A stretch of DNA of 64,000 nt from Immersiella caudata (Eukaryota > Ascomycota > Sordariomycetes > Sordariales > Lasiosphaeriaceae), in NCBI GenBank assembly GCA_030512335.1, contig JAULSU010000001.1, positions 2,232,001 to 2,296,000 of the forward strand. Reading direction: 5' to 3'. Both the position numbers and the translations under genes were made by a program. Shown here piece by piece: positions 23,831 through 36,389 of the stretch. Under the pieces are notes generated by a model. It saw only the letters and a program-made list of their open reading frames with translations, did no database searches and was not told the origin of the DNA. Within the stretch, counting starts at the first letter, position 1. Every line of letters begins with the position of its first letter.

Positions 23831-25027
23831 ATGGCTGCGCCGGAAGTCCATCACCTTTTCCACAACCCGATTGCGGATCACTCGTTCTCGGCCGACCGCA
23901 AGACGCTTGCAATCGCGCGGGACACGACAGTCGAGCTCTACCGCAAGGTCGGCGACACCTTCAAGCTGGTCGACGAACTGAAGGGACATGACAAGACTGT
24001 GACGAGTGTCGACATTGCGCCTACCTCGGGCCGCATCGTTTCATGTTCCCAGGGTAAGTCCTGTTGTGAACGGGACCGCCTGAGCACCCCGCTGACCATG
24101 GCCGTCCAGACCGGAATGCGCTCGTCTGGGAGCCCTCTCCTCAGGGATACAAGCCAACCTTGGTCCTTCTTCGCATCAACAGGGCGGCCACCTTTGTGCG
24201 CTGGTCTCCCTCGGAGACCAAATTCGCAGTCGGCTCCGGAGACAGGCTGATCGCCGTTTGCTACTTCGAGGAGGAGAACGACTGGTGGGTCTCGAAGCAC
24301 CTGAAGAAGCCCATCCGGAGCACCATCACTACTGTAGCATGGCACCCCAACTCGGTCCTGCTCGCTGCCGGGTCGACTGATGCTCATGCTCGGGTCTTTT
24401 CGAGCTTCATCAAGGGCGTTGACGCTCGCCCCGACCCGAGTGTTTGGGGCGAGAGGTTGCCGTTCAATACCGTGTGCGGCGAGTACTTGAACAATTCTGC
24501 TGGTTGGATCCATGCCGTTGCATTCTCCCCCAGTGGCGATGCCTTGGCGTACGCCGCCCACGATAGCAGTATTACGGTTGTCTACCCTAGCGGCCCGGAT
24601 CAGCCTCCCAAGGCTGTCATCAGCATCAACACCCAGCTTTTGCCCTTTATGAGCCTGATCTGGAACGGCGAGGCTGAGATCATCGCCGCCGGGTACGACT
24701 GTGAAGCCTTCCGTTTCAAGGGTGGCATCAACGGCTGGCAGCTCAGTGGAACCCTCGAGGCCAAGGGTAGGCCGGGCCTTAGCGACGGCCGCGAGGACTC
24801 CGCCCTCAACATGTTCAGGCAAATGGACCTCAGGGGAAAGGTGAAGGATGACACGCAACTGAAGACCGTCCACCAAAACACCATCACAATGCTCCGCCCG
24901 TACGAATCTTCTGGCGACTCAGTCAGGAAGTTCAGCTGTAAGTCGCCTTTGTGCAGTTCCGTGTCTCAGATACTAACTCGGAATAGCATCCGGCATCGAT
25001 GGAAGACTTGTCATTTGGAACACTTAG
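23831..25027 (+). CDS. ARC40: Arp2/3 complex subunit 1 (ARPC1, WD40 protein)
   Basis: WD40 beta-propeller subunit of the Arp2/3 complex, which nucleates branched actin at endocytic patches and hyphal tips. Exons are 23831-24053, 24110-24937 and 24987-25027, giving 363 aa. Family landmarks are visible in order: HNPIADHSFSADRKTLAIA at the start, LKGHDKTVTSVDIAP, SQDRNALVWEP across intron 1, the conserved NRAATFVRWSPSETKFAVGSG, CYFEEENDWWVSKHLKKPIRSTI and GERLPFNTVCGEY. The short last exon closes the propeller with SGIDGRLVIWNT before the stop. An insert near VKDDTQLKTVHQNTI is the loop that contacts the complex in relatives. Length agrees with the usual 360-380 aa. Confidence 0.95.
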
Positions 25028-25242
25028 ATCTATCTGTTTTAGCAAGCGAGTCGGATATCAACGAATTCTTCCCGTCTGAGACATGGGCTTTGAGCGCACT
25101 GCTAGAACCTGACTCTCATTGACCAAATGTGGATCGATGCTTTAGAGTGTGTTTCCGATTGGCTAACTAGGCAGCGTTGGTTCCCGAATATCTTCATTTC
25201 CTTGTCCCCTCATCCCTATAAGTACACGGGAACCTGCAGCTG

Positions 25243-26204
25243 ATGACCTTGACTGTAACGGTACTGTATCGAAGTTCAGCTCTGCCACAGCCGATGATGA
25301 CTACTCAACCTGCACCTAGAGATTCCCCGTCGCCCAGTGCGTTTATCTACTCAATTCCCTTTAGTGGGCCTGCACTATATTCGAACGTGTCGCCGGAATC
25401 TGCACCACCTGGTTCTGAGGAAGTAGAAGGGGTTCCGGAACCCCATGATCTCAACGAGCCCCTCATCAATCCAATGTATCCTTCGCTAGCACCATTGGGA
25501 GTGTCGTCACAATCATACAGACGTGAGGGCACACTTTTACGTCCAGTTTTCAAGAATATCAACTGGAAACCGAATACCACAATCGATGGCACCCCTGTCA
25601 AGGTGGAGCCCACCGAGTTCACTGCACATACCTCTGAGAAGCAGTTATGGTGTGCTCCGCCAAGGGGTATGGATATGGTAGAATTTCACCGCAATCCCGC
25701 TCACTACCCAGATGTTACACAGCAAGGCTGCGCGGCTATCTACCGGCAATCTCCCGTCAACCCTCGGTCTCAGAGCCAACTGCTAGTCATCCATCATGGA
25801 ACACCAAATTTCGAACCCTACAATGACTCTCAGCCCGCGCCTCAATTTGAAGATCTTGATGAGTTTTCCAATCCTGACCAGTCTTCCAACATCTCTGCAA
25901 GCTCCCTGTCTGTTCTGGCTTGTGTCAGCCTCAAGCTTCGCGCCATATGCCTCCTTGCCACACAGCGCTATCTCAGAACCCACACCCAGCAGCGGAACCG
26001 TCGTCATGAGCAGCTCGGTCATTACCGTAACCACAATTTTCCCTCTCCTACGCCGCAAAACTCACCTCGCTCGGTGTCGATTCACGGAGGCAGTTACCGC
26101 GCAGGTCTGAAGGTCCTCCTGAAAAAGCTGAACCTGCCCCCTTTACCCATATCCCCAACTGCGTCTCGGGCTCACCTCCACCGCCACACCCACCGCCAAC
26201 AATT

Positions 26205-26260
<56 letters not shown>

Positions 26261-26664
26261 CCGAGACATCGCCGTCACTAAGCACCGCCACCAACAGTAC
26301 CAGGACGACACATCACGATCAAAATCACGCCCAAAATTACCAGGCAGAGACCTCGCAGCCCGCTAAAGAATCACTCGCCTGTGCCTCGTCTCTGTTGAGA
26401 AACACATCCAAAATCTGCTCACTCCTTTGGAATCGCGCCCGCGTCCGGGGTAAACACTCCACAGGCGGTAGTGTTGCCTCCGAACGGCGCGCGGTAAGCC
26501 AGATGCGGATGCTCCTCAGATGGGCCGAGACAATTGGGACCTTTGGTGGCGATGGAGAGGATCATGGTCTTGGCGGAGACGAGGTTCTAGAGGCTGCGGA
26601 GGGGTTCTGTGAGTTTTTGGGTGATGGGGAGGGAGTTAACAGGATTGCGAAGTTGGCTTGGTGA
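25243..26664 (+). CDS. Hypothetical protein with polyglutamine tract
   Basis: Long open frame of 473 codons that I do not recognise. The first 220 residues are Pro/Ser-rich with a patterned segment (LRPVFKNINWKPNTTIDGTPVKVEP). The middle has an 18-Gln run, all CAA codons, preceded by His/Arg-rich sequence. The last 80 residues look helical (RRAVSQMRMLLRWAETIG, EVLEAAEGFCEFLG). Length without a stop argues for coding, but an undetected intron between about 25900 and 26100 is possible because another frame is also open there. The start could be the ATG at 25243 or the MM pair 17 codons on. No membrane segment or targeting signal is clear. Confidence 0.5.
26206..26259 (+). repeat. (CAA)18 microsatellite
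   Basis: Eighteen perfect CAA copies, in frame in the hypothetical polyQ protein. The purity of the repeat suggests recent or ongoing length variation. Confidence 0.95.
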
Positions 26665-27613
26665 GTCTGAGTTCGGCGGTTGTGGGGGCACAGGACAAAG
26701 GGGTTGTTGGTCTGCCCCGGGAGGATGAGTTGGGGTTTTGGCTCTTGATTGACACTTGGTTGGGAAACGGTCATGTTATTGTAGGATGTGAACTGAGCGT
26801 CGTGTTTTTTTGTTGGTGGCTTTTGTACCTTGGACACACATGAATGATCCAGGCTGTGTGGGACGCAACATCAAAGTAAACAACAGGGGTATCACCTTGG
26901 AAGACGACCGTTGTCCCAGCCCCAGGCCAAACTGAATCTACGAACTGTAATTTGAACATACGAAATTTTTGGGTCATTTTATTTTTACAAAGGAAAAAAC
27001 GTTCAGAGTGAGGGCTGGTATTCTGGCTCACACAAACTACCTAGATCTTGAGGGAGGTAGGGATGACAGTGTGAACATGCGATGGCAAAGACCTTCAAAC
27101 TTCGAGGTTCCAATGTTGGCATGTAGGTACTCAAGTGGGCCCTGTGGACCCAGCTGACAAAGCAAACAAGCAAGCAAGCAAATTGAACTTTGCGTCATGA
27201 TGCCCCGCCAACAGGCGGGGTCGACAGCTTCACCGCCCCAAGGCCCCATGGGAATCATCACATCACCCTGCGTGCAGAAGCAAGATATAGCGGGGAGGAG
27301 AATGTCGGGAACTTTGGCTCATATGCTCTACCTAGAGACTGCGCATGCAGCAATAATCAAATCTACCGCCCCGTGCTTGGTCCAGCTACAGTGAAGAGAT
27401 AATCTTGACCAGCACCCTTGTGAAAATCTGAGTAGAATACGCTGCGTTCTGATTCCTTGCCCTCATCGCTGGCCGAATCTCATCTTGCGACCCTGTCCCA
27501 ATCCCTTCCACCTCGGCAGTTGGCACTGCATGGGTGATGTTTATCCCTTGTAGCGGGCATTACCTCATGCGCTCCCACCAATACTCCCGACCAACCTTCG
27601 CTGTTCGCAACGC
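26665..27613. other. Intergenic, no supported gene
   Basis: Between the polyQ gene and the 3' end of GSP1. AT-richer than its surroundings near 26900-27000. Nothing recognised. Confidence 0.6.
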
Positions 27614-28548
27614 TCAGAGGTCATCGTCATCCTCCTCGTTGGGAAGGGGCATTGCAGCGGCGTCCTCCATCTCCTTGGCGTACTGCTGGAGCAGAGCCTC
27701 GTCAACCTGGGCGGTAGGGGGGGCAAGAGCGGGGGCAGCAACAAATTCCTACGAGAGTCAGTTTTCCATGTAACAACCATTCCAGGGAAGGGAAAACCTA
27801 CAAGAGCGCTGTTGCCAACGAGCTTGCGAGCGAGCCAGAGGAAGGGCTTCTCGAAGTTATAGTTGGACTTGGCACTGATGTCGTAGTACTGCAAGTTCTT
27901 TTTCCGGTGGAATGTGATGGTCTTGGCCTTGACCTTGCGCTCCTTCACGTCCACCTTGTTGCCGCAGAGAACGATGGGGATGTTCTCGCAGACACGGGTG
28001 AGATCGCCTAGGTTCACTGTTAGCAGCTGTCGGTTGAATCGCGGGGGCGGGGTCGGGTAGACGTACGATGCCAGTTGGGCACGTTCTTGTATGTGATGCG
28101 CGAAGTAACATCGAACATGATGATGCCGCACTGGCCGTTGATGTAGTAGCCATCACGAAGGCCACCGAACTTCTCCTGGCCGGCAGTATCCCAGACATCG
28201 AACTGAATCTGACCGAAGTTCTGCGGGGTGTTAGGTTCGCCGGTTGGGCGCTAGGCTCGTGATCGGTTTGACTTACGGTGGTGAAGCCGAGAGGGTGAAC
28301 CTCGACACCGAGGGTGGCCATGTACTTCTTCTCGAACTCGCCCGTCAAGTGGCGCTTGACGAAGGTGGTCTGGATGTCGCAGTTTGTCGTTAGTCTGGAG
28401 TCCGACTGATGGGCGCCGCAAGCCCCGCAGCTGCGAGAGCTGCGAGAGCGATAAGGATGCCCGTCGATGCGGGGAACGAGGAACTCACCTTGCCGGTACC
28501 GCCGTCGCCGACGAGGACCAGCTTGAAAGTGGGGGTTTCAGCGGCCAT
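27614..28548 (-). CDS. GSP1: GTP-binding nuclear protein Ran
   Basis: Small GTPase that drives nuclear import and export and spindle assembly. Exons are 28548-28489, 28369-28277, 28220-28067, 28007-27802 and 27748-27614, giving 215 aa. All GTPase motifs are present: P-loop GDGGTGKT at residues 14-21 (the first intron cuts between Lys20 and Thr21), the effector region KKYMATLGVEVHPL, WDTAGQEKFGG, GNKVDVKERKVK and the ISAKSNYNFEKPF guanine-binding motif. The C-terminus is the Ran-specific acidic tail LPNEEDDDDL, with no prenylation Cys. Ran is among the most conserved eukaryotic proteins and the match here is unmistakable. Confidence 0.98.
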
Positions 28549-29447
28549 TGTGAAGGTGGATTGATTAGGTGCGAAGATGTGAGGGTAAACACGTCTGGAG
28601 CGCAGGCACGTCAGTCAGCGCGAAGCGAGGTGGGAGGAGGAGGGGTTTAAATGGGTGCAGAAACGGAGGAAAAAGAGCCAGAGGGGCCACAGCCTCGGAC
28701 ATGGCTGGTGCACGTACCTTCACTGGGGCGAAGAAGAGGATCGGGCAGCAAGTGCAGTGGACCTGGAATACCGAGATGCTGTTTTCATGAAGGTAGCAGC
28801 CTTAAACAGCGAAAAAAACTCGGTGCCGCCTTCCATTTGGGCAGAGGGCGGGGTGAGCACGTGATCTCACTGGTCCGAGCTTCACCAGACGCCGACTGAC
28901 GTTGTGGCGGCGATTGGCGATGCGGGACAGCTCAGGAGGCGGACCCACCCAGGAGCCAGGGGCAACAAAGGATCACGACCTACTCCGTACCCAACTGTCG
29001 ATAAGACCAGACCGCCAGATGTGTTCGGATTGCTCAGCGCAAAACAGGAATGAGTCCTCCAAGGCTCGCTTTTACGATGGATTGCCAGATAAGTGGTCAT
29101 TGGGCATGTATGGGTGAGTCGGCTTTGACAGTGACTACCATGGGTGCCTGAATACAGTTGAACCATATTTTCCTTGACCGTTCACCGTTGACTCGATATC
29201 CACAGGCAGCCAGCACACTTTCAGTTACCCACTCCTGGATTTCCTAGATTTTCATGCGCACACATCATCAACTTCATAAGCCTAATGGCCCTACAAAACC
29301 GACTGTGGGCGGCCCTTTTAGGCTGTAATCATGCGCCCCCTTTGAGGCTTAGGTTGCTCTGGGTGTGGCCTAACCAGTGAGGCCCAACGACCACCCATTC
29401 CACCCCGGACAACACATGCAGTCCCATTGCCCAAGCCCCTGAAGCTT
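28549..29447. other. Intergenic, promoter of GSP1
   Basis: Upstream of GSP1 and downstream of the PSMD9 gene. No gene or repeat recognised. Confidence 0.6.
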
Positions 29448-30300
29448 TCACAGCGGCAAGACATGGCAGCCGAGCAGGCCTCTGCCACCCCAATCACGGC
29501 GAGGAACTAGCGTTAGCCGGAGCTCTTGGGTGCTGCCTCCACTGGTACGGGACACTTTAACGAGGATGTTTTGCTAGGGCTAGGTCAGTTCTACTTTGGG
29601 TTTCAACACACAAAGGACCCTTACCCCTTCATTGCCCTGGACACATTCGGCCACCTTCCGAAGGTTGTCATGGTTGCCGTGGTTAACATAGCCGAAGTTT
29701 CGAATCAAGTCTCCAGCCTTGAGCCCTGCCGTTTGCGCTGGGCTGTTCTCGACCACAGAGTTTACCTTAGCGAATGGCTGATCCAGTGTCTCGGGCACTG
29801 AATCTGGGAGAATCGTCGGGGCGCTACCCGCTGCGGGAGCTTCTGGCTCATCGTTGTCCTCCAAGGTCGCAAAATGTTCGTGGAGATGTTTCTCAATCAC
29901 ATTCATCAAGTCCTTGTAGTCATTTCGAAGATGAATGATACGGGCTCTTGTCGTGCGAACTACCCGACGCTTCGTCAGCCTCCGCCCTCGAGATTTCCAG
30001 AAAGTGCCGTCCTCTCACTTTGAGCGACATCAAGGTCGGCTCGAGGGAATCCATCACGCGTGATCAGGCTTGTGTTCATATCAACACCGTGCTGTCGCCG
30101 TTGTCAGCTGCCAAGTCGCAAGGCTTGGGGCTGGGGTGGGAACCAACCGAGTCCAGAACACTCCCCAGCGCCTTCAGCTCGGCCTCAACATTGTCTTTCT
30201 TGCGCTGAAGTTCTGCGAGTGACAGGTGAGCGACACCGTTTGCGATCGGTTGTGTCGTTTGACCCGACGGAATCGTGGGCGCGTGGAGGCCGCCGCTCAT
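29448..30300 (-). CDS. NAS2: 26S proteasome assembly chaperone Nas2/PSMD9
   Basis: Chaperone that binds the C-tail of Rpt5 during assembly of the proteasome base. Exons are 30300-30148, 30091-30019, 29959-29625 and 29573-29448, giving 228 aa. The N-terminal domain has the coiled-coil LQRKKDNVEAELKALGSVLDS followed by HGVDMNTSLITRDGFPRADLDV, the most conserved part, which spans intron 1, then IRTTRARIIHLRNDYKDLM. A PDZ domain follows (FAKVNSVVENSPAQTAGLKAGD). The last exon gives QNILVKVSRTSG...LRLTLVPRRDWGGRGLLGCHVLPL, the usual family ending. Reading straight through the last intron would give a shorter, wrong C-terminus ending KPKVELT. The ATG at 30300 fits; an upstream in-frame ATG at 30387 adds residues unlike the family. 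Confidence 0.93.
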
Positions 30301-31346
30301 ATCGAATGGTAAGCCCGCTGTTCGAGAGGAGGTCACTGGATCCCCGATTTGAGGTGTAGAATGTCTCCAGCATATGGCGTGAGACACCGAGGAATGAGGC
30401 CTTGGAGATCAGCCTGCCGCCCAATGACGCGTCTGGCGACAGCTGGGGAGCTTTTGAGGGGAGCTCTGGAATGGCGGGGTAGGTAAGTGCCCCGCGATCG
30501 CCGCCGCAGCCAATCACATGGGTCCGTTTCAACAGGGCTGACCCGTTGCAGCGGGTGGGATGCAACTCCTTTTCCGGGTTCCTGTCAGTTCTCAACTCTC
30601 TTCCCCGACTTAGAGATTGGATGCGGATTTAAATGCTGCACTTTGGACCCTCAGCTCTGTTTCTCCCAACCTCCCTTGGTTTGAGGCCACGACGACTTCC
30701 GAAGTCGGAAGTTGATTGGGTTCTGCACTTTTCTGCTGTACGCCATGATTGGATCGACAGTGTCTGACCCTACGCCCGCCACGCCCGAGCTGCCTATCGT
30801 CTCGAATGCCCGCTGCCCGATTGTGAGGTGGCCGCATCCAATCGGTCCTGGTAACCTCGTGGCAGCCGGCATTTGCAGCAGATATCGCATCCTAACCGCA
30901 CCCGGGTGCTCGCTGCTCCTTCTGCGACTGGCAGCCCTCTCCCAATCTGACATCTTGAGACGGCTGTCCCTTCCGCATTGGATCATGTTTATCATGGCCT
31001 CGGGCCCGCTAGGACCCGATGCGGTCTGCGCGGTTCATGGACAGACACCTGCTGCCCTCCCGACCTGTCCCATTGACCATTCCTTCCAGTCAGGATTGCA
31101 TCATGGTCGATGTCTTCACTCTTCTTCAGCTTCCAAGCCGTCCAGTTTTGGTTTCTTGGTTTTCTTGGTCTTTCTTGGTTTCGGCTCGTCTCAACCTCAT
31201 ACAACATTGTTGACTTTCTGTCGTTCCTCTCAGTCCATCATCATGTTTTGAGCTGGCTCGGCATTCCCATTCCTCGCAGTGCAGCCGTGAAGCTGTCTGG
31301 GACAGTCGCTCTACATCTTTGTTTTTTTTGGGTCACCTGGTCAATC
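30301..31346. other. Divergent promoter region
   Basis: Between PSMD9 and the RhoGEF gene. The last 237 bases before 31347 stay open in the RhoGEF frame and would encode a hydrophobic extension; otherwise nothing is recognised. Confidence 0.55.
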
Positions 31347-34300
31347 ATGGCTCTCCCAGATGCCGAATCTATATCGTCCTGCTCGCTGTCACGGTCAATC
31401 TCGACTCGGCCATCTCAACAGCCCAGCGGAAACGCCACACCCCATCCTTTGGCAGATGTTGAAGGAACTTTTCGGTTGAGCGAGGAGGGCGTGCGGATCG
31501 GTGACGCTACCGCGGAAGACGTGAACGAGTTCCGCATGGACGGCCTTGAGGACTGGGAAACTTTGGATAAAATACCCGCACCATGTCTCGAGGATGTTGC
31601 GACGCAGAAGCACCACTTAGAAAACACGGATTACTTCGCTCATGGTTTCCGACGTGGCGTCACGGGCAGCGAGGACAATTCTGCATCCCGGTTGAACAAA
31701 CCCTTCCACCGGTGGATGAAGACCTTACACAAGCGAGCCGTCCGACGCCAAGCAGGACTCGACGGAGAAGACGATCCTCCTCCCTACACCTTCGACATGG
31801 ACAGCGCCAGCTCCACCACCGGCTCAGGCCATCACAGGCACTCATCGTCCGGCTCGTCATTTAGATTTGTGAGAGCGGTCAGGAGCGCCAGCATGTCTCT
31901 GACCACTGCCAGCGTGTTGACCCATTCGCGGAGGAATACTCGCCTCTCATCCCGAGGCCACTCGAGAACGGATCGCAGCAGTAGAGCTTCCCTCTCAGGG
32001 GCGCGTCTCTCCGAGGATAGCTTCTGCCTTGATCGCCAAGTGTCAATGGATCCCGCCGCCATTGAGCGGTCGTTGCAACGCCGGCGAATCCTCGAGGAGC
32101 TCATCAGCACCGAGGAGAGCTACATAGGGGATGTCAGGTTTCTGATGAATGTGTGTGCAGCATGGACCGCTTAGCCACTGTTGCTAACAGGCCTAGGTCT
32201 ACGTTACCATACTTGCCTCACTGCCGACACTGCCAGCCGGCTTACGATCGTCCATCAACCGTAACTTGACGGATATTGTGGAGCTTCATGAGGAGATGCT
32301 GGGTGATTTGCATCGTGCTGTTCCCGACTCCGAGTATACCCAACCAGACATATCACTTCAACTCCCCCCGCCTGGCCCGTCGATACGTGGGCACCATCGT
32401 TGGAGAAGTTTAGACGCCGTGCCAGAGGATAGAGATGGGATATCTTGGCTCCGAGACGTTCCTGGTGTGCTCGCCGATCCCCAAACGGCAGCTGAAGTTG
32501 CCAAAGTCTTCTCCAAGAAGGTAAGAAGGCCTGATGGCTGGAAATTCCATGCAAGGGTTGGATCTGACGTTGCGCCAAGATGAATCGGTTCTTCATTTAT
32601 GAAGAGTACGGGGCAAAGTACGAGTTGATGATCAAAGACGTGGCGTCTGCACATAGGACGATGCCCAAGTGGCAATCCTATCAAAAAGGTCTCGAGGTTC
32701 TGGCTGCCTCGTTGGGTTCTGCTAACAGCCAAGACGATCACTCGAAGAAAAGCCTTACAATTGGCGATCTTCTCGTCAAGGTGAGTCAAAAATCTTGGGG
32801 TCTGGAAGGGATGCATTCTGACCCTAGCCCAGCCTATCCAACGAGTTTGCAAATATCCCTTGCTTTTTGCAGAACTCCTTAAGCACACACCGGTGATCGA
32901 TTGCCCTTATTCGCACATGGAGATTGAAAACACGTTGATTCGGCTTCGAGAGGCCACTACTGAGATCAACCGAGCTACCGATGATGCGCGGATCAAGTCC
33001 ACTCTGGAAAAGACCTGGATACTTCAGGACCGGCTGGTATTTCCCAACCAGGTAAAATCACTGCAGCGCATTTCAAGAAATGTGCTGACTAGTATACAGC
33101 AGCTTGATGCGGCCTCCAAGAACCGAATCAGGTCATTTGGCCACCTTCAACTTTGCGGGGCTTTGCACGTTTGTTGGCAAACCAAGGAAGGTGTCAGCGG
33201 GCAGTACATGGTGGCTCTTCTTTACCGGGAGTGGCTATGCCTAGCAACCGCTAGCAGAACGGACCAAATATACACGATACAGGCATGTGTCTCTTTGGGC
33301 AACATCAAACTGGAGGATGTCGACAATGGGCGAGGTATGACAATCGCCCATCTTCGAACTTGTTTGGATGCTAATGGAAACCTAGGGTTGCAATGCCACA
33401 CCGCACCGTACTCGTGGAAGCTTGTATTCATTTGCGATCACCAACTTTACGAGGTAATTCTGACAGCGTGCACACCGAAGGAAGAGATGGAGTGGCGCAC
33501 GAGGCTTGCGTGTCAACAAGACATCAATGCTCAAGATCTCATGCAGCCATCCGCCTTCAGTTTTCTCGCTCTGAATACCAAATCCTTGGGAACTGTTTTT
33601 AGAAAGCCAGGTACGAAAATTTCTTTTATTTTTAGAGGAGCAGGATGGGCTGACACGGTGCCTAGGAACCATTGCCAGGAGGATATCAATACACCGAGCG
33701 ACTACGGTTGGGCCCAAATCCCCGTTATGCCAGGTGATTTTAAAGAACACGAGTGTTATGAAAGAAGCGGCCCCGAGCGTCACAACCGGGTCGCAGATCA
33801 ACAGGTCGCAATCGCTTCTCACCACGACTGCCCGGGTACCTGTACTCGCTCCGTCTCGAGGTGAGAGAGCGCGGCTCGAGGCGCTCCTGTCGGACGTCTG
33901 GACCCGGGATATCCTGCCGTTTCCCGGGATAACGGCCCGATCCAGGAGCGAACACCTCGTCCGTGCCTCGGCATCTTCTGTGATGCGGAAGCTCAGTGTT
34001 GTGAGCATAGCGAGCAGCTTCAGCAAACGGTCGGCCAGTCTGGTGAGCTTGCAGCAAAAAGCGGGCACCGAAGATGAGACCTCTCAGGCCGCCTCTAGCA
34101 GGGGTAAGGAGCCGATGATAGTTGCGGGTCTGTCATCCGAGATGATGGAGGATGCAAGCCGATCATTGCTCTCGGTGATCCCAGACGAGACGGAGAGAAA
34201 TAGTCCGATGCTTTGTGCGATGGAGACAGAGCGGGGGCCCGACGGAGTTGCGAGAGTTGTCCGCCGTCTCGATAGTGCCGAGGTACGGTCCGAGGGAGAC

Positions 34301-34555
34301 GATGACAGAATGCGTCCCTACACGCCGGTACTATTGTTGACGTCGGCAAACAATTCTCGACCTGGGAGTGCTCACGGGTCGACGTTTACCAAGGGGTCTG
34401 TACGAGAGGAAGAGAAGGAAAACGTTCGGACGTCGTCACAAGAGCAGTACAAATCGTCCCCAAGAACGCGAAAATTATCGGCTCGATGGACGTCAAGAGT
34501 TGGCGTTCTCCATCGGGAGACAGTTGTTCAGAGCATCCGCAATATTTTTCGGTGA
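31347..34555 (+). CDS. Rho guanine nucleotide exchange factor (DH domain)
   Basis: Activator of a Rho-family GTPase, acting at the cell cortex. Exons are 31347-32150, 32197-32520, 32580-32780, 32833-33051, 33100-33334, 33386-33610 and 33666-34555, giving 965 aa. After a disordered Ser-rich N-terminus of about 245 residues the DH domain starts with RRRILEELISTEESYIGDVRFLMN and continues through LRSSINRNLTDIVELHEEML to the signature PIQRVCKYPLLFAELLKHTP. A PH-like segment follows (FGHLQLCGALHVCW ... WKLVFICDHQLYEVILTA ... KEEMEWRTRL). The C-terminal 290 residues are Ser/Arg-rich and probably regulatory. It lies in the same third of the window as ARPC1, but no shared regulation can be shown. The target GTPase (Rho1, Cdc42 or Rac) cannot be read from sequence. 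Confidence 0.9.
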
Positions 34556-35640
34556 TGGGCGAATGAGTCAAAAGAGGTTGGACGAGTATTCGATACCCCT
34601 TTCACAAGGCGCCTTACCGCTCAAGGTTAGGGTTTTTGTTATGGCCAGTTGAATAATGGTGTGGTGTTTTGGACTGTTTATCTGTGGCATAGGCAAAAAT
34701 AGGGGTATGGGAAGGAGTTGTTTGCGGCGAGTGGCAGTTAGGTACATGGATAGATATATGCCGTGGATCAATCACTCGGTGGACAGCACCTAACGGTCGA
34801 AACACCCAAATGGAACATGCGCCTTGCCCTGCTGTTGAAGAATTTAGGTTCGCGAATCCCGCAGTGTGCCGTTGGAATGTGGTCTCATCATGAAGCACTG
34901 TTCACAGGCGTGGAAGGTTCCACCAAAGCGGAATCGGAGGAGCCTGGCAATTTATATGGGTGACGTAGTGCGCAACCGAAAGCAGGAAGCCCTGCAAGAA
35001 TTGACCGATAAATCTGCAGCAATCCAAGAGACCGCTGGAGCTGCAGCTTGTGTGAAGCTCATCCTTGGTGTTCAAAAATTGATGACTACCTGGCCCATGA
35101 CGTTCTAGGGAACTCTGCATAGCTGAAATAGTCCACAGATAAACTCGAAATTCGACGCCGATCATGATGGTCCCCTGAGCTTGATGCCGTTGATCACAAG
35201 ACCGATTCAAGCAGGGCGGGGTGATCGCTGCGGTGGCACAAGGTGGAGCTTGGCGTTCCCCGCTGTGGGGCTAGGACGGGAAGCTCCAGCACATCCGTCA
35301 GCTATGACGTAGTGGTCTAGGTCGTTCCTACTTACTTAAACGTCTTGCGAGGGCAACGTGAGAACAACAAATTTCTACAATCATCGAACCATCCAACTTC
35401 AAACTCTTCATAAACAAACACGCTTCTTCCAACTAATTGGTTGGCTTGTTTTCCATCTGGTTGAGTAACTACCCTCTGACGCGCCGTAGTGACCTCAAGC
35501 AACACCGCCAAAAAATAGCTACTTCCCCACCCTCCTTCTTACCGCTGCTCTTCATTATTGCAACGAACGGACGTCAATTGACACCAAACGAATAATCTTC
35601 TCCTGAAATACCGACCTTCGACTTTACACCACCTTCATCA
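34556..35640. other. Intergenic, promoter of RTC3-like gene
   Basis: No gene seen. The final 250 bases are rich in A and C with CAA/CTTC stretches typical of fungal 5' leaders. Confidence 0.6.
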
Positions 35641-36389
35641 TGGCCCGCGGCGAGACAGTCCAGCAAAAGGTCCACTTCAAGGGCAAGGATGACGACTTCG
35701 TCGTCTTCCTCGACAGCGCTGATGACTACAAGAAGTGGCTCAACGACAAGTCTATCCCGTTGGCCCAAGTTGTATCCTCGTTCAAGATCTTCGTAACCCA
35801 CAAGTGAGTACATATCCCATCCCACCCTCCGCTAGCCTCCGGGCCCCCCGACAGATGGCCGCTCCTTCGGGGATGGATCGATCGTAGTCATGGCCGCGGG
35901 CTCCACCGCAGGCCAACCATCTGCGAGTTGTTTCGTCGAGGCGAAACATCTGATGAGGCGGATGGCTGACCCGCCTGACTATAGGCACGGCGCCCAAGGT
36001 CCGTTTGACGGCGCCTCCAAGGGCGCTCTGGAGAACGAGTTCGGCACCCACGTCGATGATGAGGTGATCAAGCAGATCCTTGAAAAGGGCACACTGCAGG
36101 AGTCGCAGGTACGTACCACCACACCTTCGCCCCCAACAAATACCCGCGAGTTTTGATCCCGAGGATCTGGCCGTTGAGCACCGCGGTTGCGGCGGTTGCG
36201 GTCATTGCCGGAAAGAAACCTCACGTCCGGTGCACTGCCACCGCTCATGTCGGCCGCACACCACTTGGTGGCCATGGTCATTTCCTTGCATGATCGTTGA
36301 GAAGAGAAGGCTGACATATATGGCCATTTTAGATGGAGGAGCGTCAAGGAAATACCAATGCCTCGATCGGCTCCCTCGGCGGTCACTAA
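35641..36389 (+). CDS. RTC3: SBDS N-terminal-domain protein, RTC3-like
   Basis: Small protein of 114 aa formed of a single SBDS N-terminal (FYSH) domain. Exons are 35641-35804, 35985-36108 and 36333-36389. Landmarks are VHFKGKDDDFVVFLDSADDY, KSIPLAQVVSSFKIFVTHK, GAQGPFDGASKGALENEFG and DDEVIKQILEKGTLQESQ. It ends with MEERQGNTNASIGSLGGH from a 19-codon last exon. In yeast the Rtc3/Hgh-like homologue is linked to RNA metabolism and stress response; it lacks the other domains of the ribosome-maturation factor Sdo1, so it is a paralogue and not Sdo1 itself. Introns of 180 and 224 bp are long for this window. Confidence 0.93.
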
